A stretch of DNA of 64,000 nucleotides from Stemphylium vesicarium (taxonomy: Eukaryota > Ascomycota > Dothideomycetes > Pleosporales > Pleosporaceae): positions 62,001-126,000 of the forward strand of contig QXCR01000045.1 in NCBI GenBank assembly GCA_004380135.1. Direction: 5' to 3'. Each line of letters starts with the position of its first letter. The first letter of the stretch is position 1. The notes under the pieces were generated by a model, which was not told the origin of the DNA, did not search any database, and saw only the letters and a list, made by a program, of their open reading frames with translations. The position numbers were made by a program, and so were the translations under genes. Below, one piece after another: positions 33,048 through 46,200 of this stretch.

Positions 33048-33993
33048 AAGAACGATCTGCCATGCTATGGAGGCGCTTAGGAAGAACTCTTACTAAATGC
33101 TAATACAATGCATATGACTTTCATTCGTCGTTCTTTCCTCCCAGGATGCCTAGCAAAGCCCACAACTCGCAGTCGTCCGCCTCTGCCGCTTGATCTTCTT
33201 ATCCGAGCACGCGAACCCACTGCGCTTCACCGCGCAATATCGAAGGATTTCGTCTTTGGTGTGGCCACAGCCGAGGTACCTGACTCTCTCGTAATCGCAC
33301 ATTACCGTATTGGTTCGTCTAGGGGACGAAGATGTCGAAACACGCTGGGGAAGATGTTTGCGATTGTGAGTGGGTGTAAAGGTTCTTATTTATGAGAACA
33401 ATGTTTGACTCCGGTGGGTGGTCACTGTGATGCGTGTGGTAAGGAAGGATGGAGGAGCGAGGAGAGCTTTTGTGTCTGGCTTGATGGGGTAGTTCACTGC
33501 TGACTAGACAGCTGTGGTGGCAATGTGTTTTGCTGTCCCTTCATTCTTTCGTTCTGCTGTTTCTATGCTAAGCTCTCTTCCACCCTTCTGTCCTACGTGT
33601 AGAGATTATGATTTTTGATTGACAACATATGTCGTTGTAGGTGCCTTTGTGAATTCGTCTTGGACACCGTTCTAAGGAGATGTATCAAAATGTTGAAATC
33701 TTCACAGGTGCACTGCATGCTGGAAGCGTGTATGTGAAATGTTGATTTGACACAAGCGTCCAGATATCAATGTCTCCAAGGAATGGAAGTTTGCTTCATT
33801 GGTTGTCAAACATGCACCTGTGACGGGGGACCAAGATATAAAAAGATTCAGGAGCTGTCTTCCTTCGTCGGTATACGGTATACCAACAACAACACTAACA
33901 ATCGGATTCAACGCCATAAGGATACTTCACAAGAGCCACCAGTAAAACACCAACAACCCATACCAAATCCATTCACTTCATACACCTCACCAA
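33048..33993. other. Intergenic region and leader of the Cys-rich small gene
   Basis: No gene recognised between 33048 and 33830. The final 160 bp carry a TATA box and an A/C-rich leader for the next gene. Confidence 0.4.
33837..33845 (+). promoter_or_regulatory. TATA box of the Cys-rich small gene
   Basis: TATAAAAAG lies about 150 bp before the ATG at 33994. An A/C-rich leader with repeated CAACAA follows. Confidence 0.45.
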
Positions 33994-34182
33994 ATGTGCC
34001 ACGTCTACAGCGTCGAGTACGCATGCGGCTGCGTCGGCATCAAGTACAGGATTACCTGCACACGAAGATGTCCAGGATCGGCGATGATACAACACCAGGG
34101 AATTACCAAGACGTATACTAGGAAGTGCGACTACCATCGTGGCGAAGACAGTTCGGAAGAAGGCAGCGATATCGAGCTTTGA
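33994..34182 (+). CDS. Small Cys-rich protein, possibly zinc-binding
   Basis: A 62-residue intronless frame starting MCHVYSVEYACGC with a good leader context (ACCAAATG) and a TATA box upstream. Six cysteines are spaced as C2, C11-x-C13, C22, C26 and C45, with His at 3 and 47. The C-terminus is acidic (GEDSSEEGSDIEL). There is no signal peptide, so it is not a classical secreted effector, and the CxC pattern suggests metal binding. Short fungal proteins that start with MCxVY and carry CGC are familiar to me from Dothideomycetes, but I know of no assigned function. Because it is short the call stays tentative. Confidence 0.55.
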   Translation: MCHVYSVEYACGCVGIKYRITCTRRCPGSAMIQHQGITKTYTRKCDYHRGEDSSEEGSDIEL

Positions 34183-34839
34183 CGAGTAGACATGGCAAAG
34201 GACGCGACTGTGGGGGTTGAGATCTGGGAGATGACGGGTTTAGAACGGATGCGGAGAGGTGGACACCAAATAGTTGGAATTTGATGATGCTACTTTTGTA
34301 AGCGTTAGTGTTTGTAAAATGGCAACGACGTGTATCAATAGTGTCGCGACCGATCACTTAGCATTGATCTTGGATTGAGATATTTCCATTGCTCCCACAT
34401 GACATTTGCATCACTCGGCAACACGAGCATCGAATCGAACTAGATACTATTGTGTCCGCGAGTCTTGGCCACGTGGACAACGTAGCGTGGTAGACCCACC
34501 AAGGTGGTCGGATGGGGTAGAACCGACCAGATAGGCCCATGAAGGCCAGTACAGGGCAGTCGAAGCCCGGTCGTTGAGCTACCATGCGCGATTGCTGGCG
34601 GCGAAAAAAGAAGCGGCTCTCTCACTTCGGCTGTGGATCAACTAGGGTCAAAGCAAACAGAGACTGCGAGGAGCTGAAGGGGAGGCCCAAAGACGCTCGC
34701 GTAAAAGGGCAAACGGTTGCTTCACCACTCACCGTATTTGTCCATTAGCAAACGTTCATTCCTAGAGGCGAGCGAGCGAGCGACCTATACTCCACGATCC
34801 TTCAACTGGCCTTTGCCCTTACCTTAGTCAATCCCCACC
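34183..34839. other. Intergenic region, nothing recognised
   Basis: 650 bp ahead of the SET gene. GA-rich near 34,760-34,790. Short minus-strand frames here lack family resemblance. Confidence 0.4.
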
Positions 34840-36010
34840 ATGGCAACTACATCAAGCGATCCGGTTGTCGCGCCTGGTAAGTAGTAGGACATGTGATTCA
34901 CGGCGGAAAACGGCGGGGTGTGCTGGAAAGAGCTAACAACACCAGAAGGGAACGAGTACTACGAGGTCCGAAAGATCCCCGGAAAGGGTTATGGATGCTT
35001 CGCGAAGACGCATATCTCTTGTGGCACTCGCATCTTGGAAGACGACCCTCTGCTGATCATTCCCATCGGGGCATACCTGAAGTCCGACATTGATAAAGCT
35101 GCCTCGCATTTGACACCTGAACAGCTCAACCTCTACTTTTCGCTGCACTCCGGGCATGGTCAGGATCCACGGAGCTGGCCTTCCATGATCCATCCTATGG
35201 TGGAACCCAGGGAGCGTCAGCGCATCCAAGAACAACATACGGCCAGGGTGAGCAAAGAAGCGACGTTGATTAGCATCTTCCAGACGAACTGCATGGAGAT
35301 GAACAACGGCGCGGCGGTGTTTCCACGTGCAGCGCGCTTCAACCATTGTTGCAATCCAAACGCCTGCTTCGCATGGAACGCAGGCATCGGGAAGGAGACA
35401 ATCCATGTTATGAAGGACGTAACTGCTGGCGAAGAGATCACACTATCATACTGCGACATGATGCACGACAAGCCGACGCGGGCATATGAACTCAAGCACT
35501 ACGGCTTCGTTTGCGACTGCCCGGCTTGCGCTGGAGACGAGGACGACGAGACGAGCTTCGCCCACCAGAGCGCCGTGAGACGGTTCCGACTGCAGGAACT
35601 GGAGCGTGAGACACTGTTCCTGCGAGGAGCCAGACTGCTTGAAGGGGCTCAGCAACCTGACTTTATCAAGAAGCTACTTCAGATGGCCGCTCTACACAAA
35701 CTCGAGGGCGACTATTCTGCTAGGCTGGCTGCTGTGTAAGTAGCACTGCAGAACGCTGTGGCTCATACATGGGCCTTGACTGTGCTCGCTCATCTCTGAA
35801 TCATGCAGCTGACTGTTATCATCTAGATACCTGGATTGTGCGCTCGTCTGCGAGTACAACTCCGACTTGGCAATGGCGGAGCAGGCTGTCCTCAAAGCTA
35901 TTAAGGTCAAAACAATATGCCAGGGTTCTGACTTCCCTAATTATGAAAAATACGAAGAGGTCTTCAATCGCATCGAGGCGAAGCTGAAGGCGGCTGGCAT
36001 GGGCGCTTAG
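34840..36010 (+). CDS. SET-domain protein (SMYD-like arrangement)
   Basis: Three exons, 34840-34876, 34946-35735 and 35827-36010, give 336 residues. Introns of 69 and 91 bp are GT-AG (branch AGCTAAC in the first). The SET domain starts with YYEVRKIPGKGYGCFAKTHI (residues 17-36) and contains the AdoMet/active-site core RFNHCCNPNACFAW near residue 143. EEITLSYCDMM and the zinc-binding post-SET CDCPACAG follow, near 204. A helical C-terminal part follows (AMAEQAVLKAIKVKT...). SET proteins methylate lysines on histones or other proteins. In ascomycetes this short class has no known substrate. MATTSSDPVVAPE is a reasonable start, with CCACCATGG context. Confidence 0.85.
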
Positions 36011-36767
36011 GAGGAGGCGCGGCGGTAATCCGCGTCAATAGGCGTGTGCAGTAGCAAAAGCAAGGGGTGGGATGGACTGAATCATCAGTGAAAGAAAATT
36101 GTGGCGACGGGCCGAAAAGCTGATAGAGAAAAAGTAGATGCCCAATGTATGATACAGCAGCTTCGTCGACGTTGTTTGTGATGTGCATGTCGAGTGTGGA
36201 TGAATGGCAATTGCAGTCGCTGCCGGACGCGTCGGTTAGCGCCAGGCCCTGGGGGGTATGGGACCCTGAGACGCGGCAAGCCTCATGCATGCTATTACTG
36301 TGGCCGGCCAGCAACCCGCAAGCCCACGGTGATTTCACAGCCACGGGCACAGGCGTCGGATGGTCGCCAAATTCGCAAATGAAGCCGGCCACACTGTCAG
36401 AATAGACGGCGCTACTCCCGAGACTGACACTACAGCGGGAGCTAACACCAGGTTCATGGAGCCGCTGACGTCGCTGCGTGTACCTGCGTCCAACGTCTCG
36501 AACCATGTCGCATCGTTGGCCCTGTTTCGGATCTTTGTTCAGATAAAGGGCAATCCCACGGTGACGCTTTTTTTTAGTAATTGCTGCTTCACCAGAGCAC
36601 ACACGAAAGCCATTAAACAGGCCGCCTTTCCTTTTCAGAGCGCTGCGCCCCCTTCCACCGATCGTCTCTCCCACCGGCTTCTAGCTTCGGACCAGCTGGC
36701 TTCCGGCGCTGAACAACGGCACCACCAGCGCGTTCAATCTTCTGATTTTCAATCATCGACCTCTTTC
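36011..36767. other. Intergenic region and leader of the AhpC/TSA-like gene
   Basis: No gene recognised. The longest plus frame here simply extends the downstream gene 5'-ward through the leader without protein-like content. Confidence 0.4.
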
Positions 36768-37863
36768 ATGTCCAACATGGAGACATCAGATAGCAAAGCG
36801 ACTGCCCCTGTACCCCCGCCGATCGTGACTTCCACACCGCAACCACCCTCCGCTCAGCTGCCATCACCACCGCACTCGCAAACCGGAAATATGGCCTACC
36901 CCAAAGCCTCCATGGATGTGCCCGACAACCCAACCCCGCCCTTTTCACCATCGAGCCAAACCCCGGTTTTGGGAAAGGAGCAGGAGGAGTTTGAGGGTAC
37001 TGTCGACGTCAACAACGACATACCGACGGAGAAAGACCTCAGCAAGGTGGCAGACCTGCTGGTATTGGATGCCCAAGGCCAGAGCAGACCCTTCAAGGAG
37101 CTCTATCAGGCGCCACATGTTGCTTCCAGACAGCTGATCATCTTCATCCGCCATTTTTTCTGCGGAGTAGGTATTACCCGGGCATATAGTCCTGATGCTG
37201 CTGGTAGTGACGGGAGCTGACACACGCCAGAATTGCCAGGAATACCTCCGCACACTTGCCTCATCCATCAAGCCCGACGATCTCCTCGCACTCCCCATAC
37301 CCACCTTCATCACCGTCATCGGATGCGGACGACCCGAGCTGATACCCATGTACACCGAGACGACCGGCTGCCCCTTCCCCATCTACGCCGACCCAACGCG
37401 CAAGCTCTACGATTACCTGGGCATGACGCGCACCTTTGACCTCGGCGCGAAGCCCCAGTACATGCAGACCCACATGCTCATAAACTCGGTGCAGTCCATA
37501 TTCCAGGGCCTGAGCACTGGCAAGAAGGCGCTCAAGGGCGGTGACTTCAAGCAGGTTGGCGGTGAGTTCTTGTTCGAGAACGGCGAATGCACATGGGCGC
37601 ACAGGATGAAGACAACGCGAGGCCACGCGGAATTGTCCGACATACGGAACTTGATAGGCCTGGATGGTACAAAGCCGCCGCCAATGAGGAGAAAGTGGAG
37701 TCACAATATCAAAGAATCGCAAAAAGACAAAAAGAGACCCATGAGCTGGGGACGGTTGAGGAGCAGAAGTAAGGGCGGCAAGGACCTTTCTAGAGATGGA
37801 AGCAAGCAGTCTACCCCGGACCGGATACTGGAGGAAGAGTCACAGCCAACAGCAGGCGCCTGA
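36768..37863 (+). CDS. AhpC/TSA-fold (AAED1/PRXL2C-like) thioredoxin-domain protein
   Basis: Exons 36768-37166 and 37231-37863, with a 64-bp intron after the FFCG codons, give 343 residues. Residues 1-85 are Pro/Ser-rich and disordered. The thioredoxin-fold domain begins with DLLVLDAQGQSRPFKELY and contains IIFIRHFFCGNCQEYLRTL near residues 125-143, a CxxC pair in the position of the peroxidatic Cys. FITVIGCGRPELIPMYTETTGCPFPIYADP and YDYLGMTRTFDLG follow. The last 60 residues are basic and Ser-rich (RRKWSHNIKESQKDKKRP...). Family members are peroxiredoxin-like but lack proven peroxidase activity in fungi. A second ATG at 36777 is close by. Probably cytosolic or peripheral. Confidence 0.82.
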
Positions 37864-38598
37864 CAGGATGAGGGATGGTGGGCTGGCGTATGGCGTTTCT
37901 TTGTGAAGAGCGATTTGCAGCGGGTTGCAGTTTCAAGTTCTAGCTTTTTACCATTCTCAAAGATACCAAGACATTACTACATACATTTACCGCAAGCCTT
38001 CTGCTGTCAGACTAGTCCATCCATTCGCTGCCTCCTTCCCCGACCTCGGGAACACCCGGTGGGAAAATCAGGGCTAGCTTCATCACATGCGCGCGCGACG
38101 AGTGTGATAAAGGGCCATGGCATTAATTCACTTGTGCAACAGTCTGCTATGCATTGCTAAATGGCGTATATCTACACATTGAGCGGTCGTTTACATCAGC
38201 CAAAAGCGGCAAGTAGGTCCGCAACGCGACTGCCGAGCCAGCCTCAGAGCTAGACTCTCCACATCTGGCTAAGATGCCCCGACTACCATGGCCAATAGTC
38301 ATCAGCCGTGTCTGGAAGGGCCCGGGCAGGCATCCAGGGTTTTCCGAGCCAGCTACGAGTTTGAGCCTCAAAGGCGAGCATTGCGCGATGTGTACCGAAC
38401 CGCGCCCGCGAATGAGGGGCATGGAGGGGCAGGATGACGCTGTGCTGTCGGCGGCAACCCCACATCTTCAAATAAAAGCTACCGGAGCCGCTCGATGGAG
38501 CTGGAGTAGCTTGCCTTCCCCTCTCGACCACTTTTCTACTTAACTACGGCTGTATTCTACTTCTCTAAGGTACCCATTACATCCACATCGCATCCACC
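37864..38598. other. Intergenic region, promoter side of class III ADH
   Basis: No gene recognised. A C/T-rich tract from 38,510 to 38,598 forms the probable transcription-start region of the ADH gene. Confidence 0.4.
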
Positions 38599-40235
38599 AT
38601 GCCTGCAGACACTGTTGGAAAGGTATGTCAAACCCCGCCTCACCAAGCCGCCCGCCTATCCAGCGGCGCGTCGCGTTGAACACCAGCTGACTTTGCTACG
38701 CGCAGACTATCACCTGCAAGGTACGTTCGAGCTTCAATCTCCCGTATACAACAAGATCGCTGCCCTTCCCAGCTTCCTTTCTGCCTTGAAACTCTGTGAT
38801 CAATTGCAAAGCTTGGCATGCGGATCCGCAACAGGTTAAGATGAATGCAATCAGGCGGATACCAGCGGAATCGACGTGTCAGAAGCGGAAGCTGGGATAT
38901 GACGTTGCGAGCTGCGTTGAGGAGACATGGGTGACTGACAGCATCATAGGCCGCAGTTGCCTGGGAAGCCGGCAAGGACCTCTCCATTGAGGATATCGAG
39001 GTTCTCCCTCCCCGAGCCCACGAAGTCCGTATCCAGATCTACTACACTGGTGTCTGCCATACCGGTACGTTAAGACTTACCCTCGTCTCTCTGTCATTGC
39101 CGTCGTATTCTCCAAAATGCGGGGCCGCTAGCAGCGGACGGGAAACACGCCTCATTTTCACGTCCAGCGCCTAACTCCGCCAGATGCCTACACTCTCTCC
39201 GGTAAAGACCCCGAGGGTGCCTTCCCCATCGTCCTTGGTCACGAGGGTGCCGGTTTTGTCGAATCAGTCGGTGAGGGCGTCACCAACGTAAAGCCCGGCG
39301 ACCACGTCGTTGCGCTATAGTACGTCCATCTCCCGCAGTACTTCCCAAAATGCCGTCTAACACCATACAGCACCCCAGAATGTAAGGAGTGCAAGTTCTG
39401 CAAGTCTGGAAAGACCAACCTCTGCGGTAAGATCCGTGCTACACAGGGAAAGGGTGTCATGCCCGACGGTACATCGCGCTTCAGGTGCAAGGGCAAGGAC
39501 CTCCTCCACTTCATGGGCACATCCACTTTCTCCCAGTACACTGTCGTCGCAGACATCTCAGTTGTTGCCATTACCGAGGACGCCCCCATGGACCGTACCT
39601 GCCTGCTCGGCTGCGGTATCACCACCGGTTACGGAGCTGCCGTCATCACTGCCGGCAAGGGCGGTGTCGAGGCTGGATCCAACGTCGCCATCTTCGGTGC
39701 TGGTTGCGTCGGTCTTTCCGTCATCCAAGGAGCTGCCAAGAACAAGTCTGGCATGATCATTGTAGTCGATGTCAACGATGCGAAGGAGGAGTGGTCCAAG
39801 AAGTTCGGCGCCACACACTTTGTCAACCCCACCAAGCTCGGCAATCAGAGCATCCAGGAGAAGCTCATCGAGATGACTGATGGCGGTTGCGACTACACCT
39901 TCGACTGCACAGGTAACGTTAACGTCATGCGCGCCGCTCTCGAGGCTTGCCACAAGGGATGGGGAGAGTCCATCATTATCGGTGTCGCTGCCGCCGGCCA
40001 GGAAATCTCTACCCGTCCGTTCCAGCTCGTCACTGGTCGCGTATGGAAGGGCTGCGCTTTCGGTGGTGTCAAGGGCCGCACTCAACTGCCTGGCCTCGTT
40101 TCCGACTACATGAAGGGTGACCTCAAGGTTGACGAGTTCATCACTCACCGCCAGCCACTCGACAAGATCAACCAGGCTTTCGGTGACATGAAGGCTGGAG
40201 ACTGCATCCGCTGCGTCGTCAACATGCGCGAATAA
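38599..40235 (+). CDS. SFA1: S-(hydroxymethyl)glutathione dehydrogenase / class III alcohol dehydrogenase
   Basis: Oxidises the glutathione adduct of formaldehyde with NAD and can also act as an S-nitrosoglutathione reductase. Five exons, 38599-38622, a 15-nt microexon 38706-38720, 38950-39064, 39184-39319 and 39371-40235, encode 384 residues, close to the family norm. The catalytic zinc site is visible as GVCHTDAYTLSG and VLGHEGAG, and the structural zinc site as the four Cys in ECKECKFCKSGKTNLC. The class III signature RATQGKGVMPDGTSRF is present. GCGITTGYGAAV and the NAD-binding VAIFGAGCVGLSVIQGA follow. The first three exons encode only the N-terminal strands (MPADTVGKTITCKAAVAWE). Introns are 83, 229, 119 and 51 bp, all GT-AG. 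Expected in the cytosol. It is presumably a partner of formaldehyde detoxification, but no neighbour belongs to that pathway. Confidence 0.95.
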
Positions 40236-43200
40236 CTACACTCGGGCCCCCAAGACCAAAGCATGAAATCCAGGCTCTAAATTATTTGAGCGATGATACA
40301 ACTTTTCTTTCCTTTGTCCTACCCCCGGAGACACGGTGCATGCTACTGCTGGGGACTAGATTGGCGGTGCATGGCGAGGTGTTGGTGGTAGAGGTGTGTT
40401 GAATGAGCATGAGTAGGCGTTGATGATGTCATGACCGGTTGGGGGCGCTTGGATGATTCTTTGGCTTGGGTTCGATGTGTATGTATCTACTTGTAAAAGT
40501 GTAATGAAACATATACCATCTTAGCCTGGTCCTTTGTTTGTTGACCGTGGCCGGCATTGTTCCTCCCAGGGACAACCTGCGACTAACCTCTTCCCAGTGT
40601 TTCTCGCTGGAATGGACCTCCATCGCGTCGGTAGGTGCGATCAGATATCCTCATCAGCATACGCGCCTTCAGAGTCGTGATCACGATTCTATACCAGCAC
40701 ATCACGGCGTGGTCATCGCATGCCCTGCTATTGGATCATTGACAACAAGTCTGGAGCGATTTGAAAATATGGCTACCTGAGCCCCCAAAGCTTCCTTGTC
40801 CCACAATCTACAACACAGTATTGGCCCGGAGTTTATTCTTTCGCGTTCTTCGCTACCATAATCTCGAGATCCACAGGAGTACATAGGTCGCACTTCTCAT
40901 TCCCATCAGTCTTCCTCCTCTCTGCCAACACTACTTCCTGCCTTTTCATAATCTGAAACACCCCTTATGCGTTGACATGGCTGTTTTCTCCCTCTTATCC
41001 AAAGTTGGGCCTATATCGCGATGCGGGATTGTTCTTTTTGTTTCATTTGCTCAAAAACAAAAGGACGCTTCACCCATAACGTCGTTTGTTAACCTTTTTC
41101 GAATCCCGACTCTGGAGCCTTGTGTCAGGATTGCACAAGTTGAAAAGATTGAAAAAGACAAGTAAGAGTTCCATGCGTTTGGGCGGGGTGGAGGTGGTAT
41201 TGCGCGCTGAAGACGGAAGCTATCGTGGTTTGCGGTTTTGGGGATCGTTTGGACGAGATTGCAAGATTTTGTGGATTGGAAATTGATATGGAAGCCTTGG
41301 ATGAGCGCTGCTCCACGGTTGCGACATACGACATTGAGCGCGGCTGCGTTGCGCCTCGCTTCGAAAAAGAGAAGAGTACCACGGTATATGCGGCATTGTC
41401 AGCTTCCGGAACATAAATGCGTTTCATGCAAGGTCACCGGACTGCGCTTTCTTTTGCAGACTCGCTCGGTTCCTCGGTTTCGCACATCAATAGCCGACAG
41501 CCCTTTTCGATCAGCTAGTGACACGGTTGCCATAGACCATCGACACATACCATTCACCAGCTATCTCAGCGGGAATTTCACGTCGAGCTAGCACCGGAAA
41601 TCATACCTGGAATTATGAGGTTTCGTCAAGCCTACATCTTGGGAGCGGTATATATACCGACTTTCCTTTCTTTCTACCTTACTCTTGGACATCGACCTTC
41701 TGATTCCTTGTTCCAAAAAACAACAGTTGATCAAAGCATGGTTCGCTCTGCTGGTCGTGAAAAGGCCAGGAACTTATTGCGATGTGTCGGCTTCTCTTCC
41801 TTTGATCTAAAAAAATGGCTCGAAAGTCTGCGATATCCGAAATCAAAGCTATGTATGTCGCTCGGTTTCTGAGGGCTACCTATACATTACATGCTTTCCG
41901 GAAACGGCCACAAACTCGACACATGTGTCTGGCGTTGGGTCCGCCGACTGAGTTGATAGGAATCGAGTTGTCGCATCGAAACCTTACCTACCTTTTCCCG
42001 TGGCTTAAAACCTACCTACTCCCCAAAAGGTTACGAAGCGGCTGGCATGTTCCGAAGACTCGTTTGCCGACTGAAGCAGCAAGCCCGAGCTTTCTGCAAC
42101 AAAATCTGTTCTACTTTCACCTGTAGACCACAACATATCCTCGGAACAGCCTGGACGTCGTCCTCGTGCGCCGAAGTCTCGGCTTTTCGTAAAGAGCGAT
42201 GTATCTCCGGTCCCGGAGAATCTTCGGAAAAGGCTTATGTTTGGGACCAGGTCCGCGCCGGCGCCTTCCGCGACATAGGCGGCTTGCTTCAGCAAATCTC
42301 ACGCCCAGGGCTGGGGAGCGCATCTGTTTGTTCCTGCTTGAAAGGCATCCTGTGGTAGTGTTTATCATGCAGATTCTAATTGGGATACGAGAGACTTCCT
42401 ACATGATGGAGTGCTGATACAGAGTACTGCATCGCCCTTCCCTTCCGTACCTCCACTGTCGTCTCTGCGCCTTCGCGACACCAAGGAAATACCTTCAGTC
42501 AATCTATGGAGTAAACTGGCTCATTTCTCTCCTGAATATGCGGCTTCTGGTCCGAGCAAATCAACAAAAGCTCATCGCTATCACCCAACTTTAGCTTTCG
42601 GGCTCTTCTCAGATCGCGCCGTTCCATGGCGCCATCTTTCGAAGACGTGTTATACTCCTCGCGGAAGTTTCGGGAGCCTAGTTCCTGTGGGGTTGCTTTG
42701 CGCTTTTCTCAGATTCGTCCTACTTGGCGTCTGTGGCTGTTACCGGCTTCTTCTGTGATGCAGTTGAACGATTCATGGGCCTGGGGAAGGGCGCGTGACC
42801 ATATTTCCCGCCTTCGAAAACCATCTTGGTCATGGCCCTTGATCGCTAATGTTCCCTCACGTTAGCATTGTTCCGCAGCCTCCGGCCTGATACACATCTC
42901 ATCGTTGCGCGCTTACCGCATATCGCGCGCGGTTGAAAGAAGCCACACAACTCTATTGCATTTCGAAGTTGATATTACTGCACACGATGTTATCGATGCA
43001 GCCGCCTGCGATGATTTATCACAAGGAGCTCGGGAGCGGACGGGCAGGACAAGCGAAGCAAAGAACCTGCAGCAGCCAAGATTCCAATATTTGATGTTAC
43101 GACAGCTTTGCATCTCGTGTTTAATACTCTACTTTACGACAGCGGAATGTGTTGGCGCGGTCGCTCTGTCACAATTCGCCATGAAGCTGGCGTTCCACCA

Positions 43201-46200
43201 TCTTGTCGCAGGATTGGCTTTGAAACACCGAGTCACATCGCAGCCAACACCGCCGCAACCACCGATCGAACTTCATAATGAAGTGCAAGGATTGCGAACT
43301 GGTAGAAACTTCGTTGGCTGCTAAAGAAGCAGCAATCAAGCCTTGGCATATTTCGACCCGCGCAACATCAGTATCGGGATGGCATTGAACAAGGATGGAT
43401 GGCCTGACCGATGGATTATTTCGGAGGTCCGATGCCCACGGTTAAAACCTTTGGGATGATATCTTGGAGAGTAACGGGTTCGATGATTCGGGAGAATTAG
43501 CATGGCGCACATGAATGGGGAAATCAAGGCAAGGGCCGCGGGTGGACGAGACGCTGACAACATCGCCAGGGCGGGTGGGGTAGGGCAAGTCAGCGGTAAT
43601 GTGGAGATACATAAAAGCAAACTAGATCCATCATGGGCCAGATTTTCAAGGAACCGGTTGACCATATCCTACTCGTATTGTGCGCACTTGCCAACGATGC
43701 GACAGTAGGAACTGGGTTGCCATCTGTAAACCCCGCGTTCCGCCCCTGCACCTCACTCAGCCACTTTTTTATACGTAGTGTTCGAAAAGAAAAACACAAA
43801 AAACGCCCCCGATGCCACCCTTCAAAAGACTTCCTGCTACAGTACATGTTCTGTTTTTTTCTCTAGCGCTAAAGTACATTGTTCACATTCAAATTCATGC
43901 ACGCTTGCTTTGTGCGTGTGTGACCGCGAGAATTGAGATTCTGAACATGCCACCGAAAACGCGGCGATGGCATGGTGATGTTGCGTGTTTCGAGTGTCTG
44001 GGAAGAATGTTTGCTTCCGCCGTCATGCAATCGGTTCCCGGACCTAAATCTCAGTGTCGACAGGGACTGGAAGTATGTGAAGCCTTCCACAGCTCCTCTT
44101 CTTCCACTTTCATCTCCCCCAGATTTCACTTCGTATACTTGGAAATTGGCAAATCCTCTAATGTTGTGTGTCCTTGTGTTCTTCGCCATCGCTGAAACGC
44201 AACATACGAAATGCTATGAGCTTGCCTTCTCCTTGTTGTGAATTTCTACAATCTCGAGTCTGAACTCCTCTTCTCTATAAAGATAAAAAGCAAATACTGC
44301 AGAGGCTTGTCGCATGCTTCCTGAATTATCCAGCAAGTCGCATATAAAGTCCCCGGTTCTTTCGCCTTCTCCATCTTCTGTAAACACTTCCCATTTTACC
44401 AAACTAGAAAAGGTGATAGAAAAGCTTATTTTCTCCCTTACGTTTCCAAATTCTATGGAGTACGATTTCATGACATTGTCTCCTCCTCTTCTTCTTTCCT
44501 AAACACGAAAAGATCATACAACATGTGTTCAGCGTTTCCAACGGCTTTGGCTGCGAGAGATAATGCTATACGATTCTGCGGATAAAAATCAATACCGCAA
44601 AGAACGAGACAAAGGATGTATGCCGCCGAAACATGTCCTTGCGGCTGGACGTGTGTGCAAGGATTCTCGTGGTTAGGAAGCTGCACACTCAAGATTGTAC
44701 ACCCGCTATCCAAGCTTTTCAGAAAACACCTAGTAAAGTTACGATAAGAGGTCCGGTTCTGTTGTCTCTGAAAAGGTACAGCCACCTAGGAATGTGTGCC
44801 CTGCGGGAGGAAGAAAAAGCCTGAAGCAAAAAGAAGTATGTGAGAAACAATGGTTCTGGTAAAAGTGTGTGTGTGTGTGGGGAAGAAGGGAAGATCGAAT
44901 AGAACAACGTATTCTTCTGGCTTATGTGTCCGGATTGGAAAGGTTGGTATCATCTTCACGTCAACATGGAATGTGCGCACCTACATTATTTCATTCTAAC
45001 AGTGCAGAACCGACCACGCGGCTATAAATACCGCTCTAATTCTCCCGAACTTCCTCTATTACACTTTCTACTTTGCTCCAAAATATCTGTGTATGCAGAA
45101 ATTTGACCTAAAAACCTCCGAGTATTGATGCATTGTCTGAGTCTCTTTGCGCGGCTTGCAAAAAAGAGAATGCAGACTTAACATGTCTTACGAGCAGAGC
45201 GAGGACCGTTGTATCCCGCTGTGATATATGGATTTAAGAAGTTTCCCGTCGATTTGTAGGCGACATGCTCATATAAAAACACTAGAGTTCTTCCTCTTTC
45301 TCTAATCCTTTCATTTTATCTTCATTTCTTCTCCTACCAGAGTGTTATCACAATCTCACCATGTTCTTTTTACCATGAAAATCCTTTAAACTCTGGATCC
45401 CTACGTCGAATTTACAGAAATAATACGTTGCCGGCACGCAGAAAAGTAGGAAGAAAACAATAATGTCCACGACTCAGGGCTCTGCGTGGAAATAAAACGC
45501 ACACTTCTTGAAGCGCATGACCGTCCCTTTGGAATATTCCTACTTACTATTAAAGACGCTACCCAAAAAACGCAGCGATATCTCAAATTGTTGTCCGAGC
45601 ATCGGGCTGGCGGCTGAGAAACTCAACACGATACTTGGGGCGATAGCCCCGAGGCGGATATATAAGCTCAACATATCTCTGCTTCCCTCTCTATTATTAC
45701 TTACGTCTGCTTTAGAAGATTGCCAAAGCGACCTTGGAAGTAGGCCATGTTTTCCCGCTGTTCAAAAACACAAAAACTATTGATCGATGAGAGAGCAACG
45801 ACAAGCGTTTCATGTCCTGCGTTCCTGAGGATCTATCTGGAGCGATGTACAGTCGAGTCGCCAAGTTGGTGGTAGCGATAAACATTCTGCCAGACCCGGA
45901 CATGTCAACAAGCCGGCCCGGCCGTGAATTTGAGCTTGATTCTAACTTCATAAGGTAACTGCTAGGCCAATATAGGCAGTCGTTAAACCTAAATAGGTAA
46001 TCCGCAGGCTGAAATCAACCCTCTGGCCGGCTTGATGACAAGTCTGGCCAGACCTAACGGCTCCAAGTATTCTTTGGTCTTGTCGTGCATTTCACTGCGA
46101 AAATAAATATAGCGTGACCGAACATCATGTGACATCCGACTAACAACGTTCCAAAGATTTTCACTGTCATGTACCTTCATTCTCATCCCCCAAATTCTGT

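Noticed and set aside
44860..44885. (GT)n tract
   Set aside because: Ordinary microsatellite without further structure.
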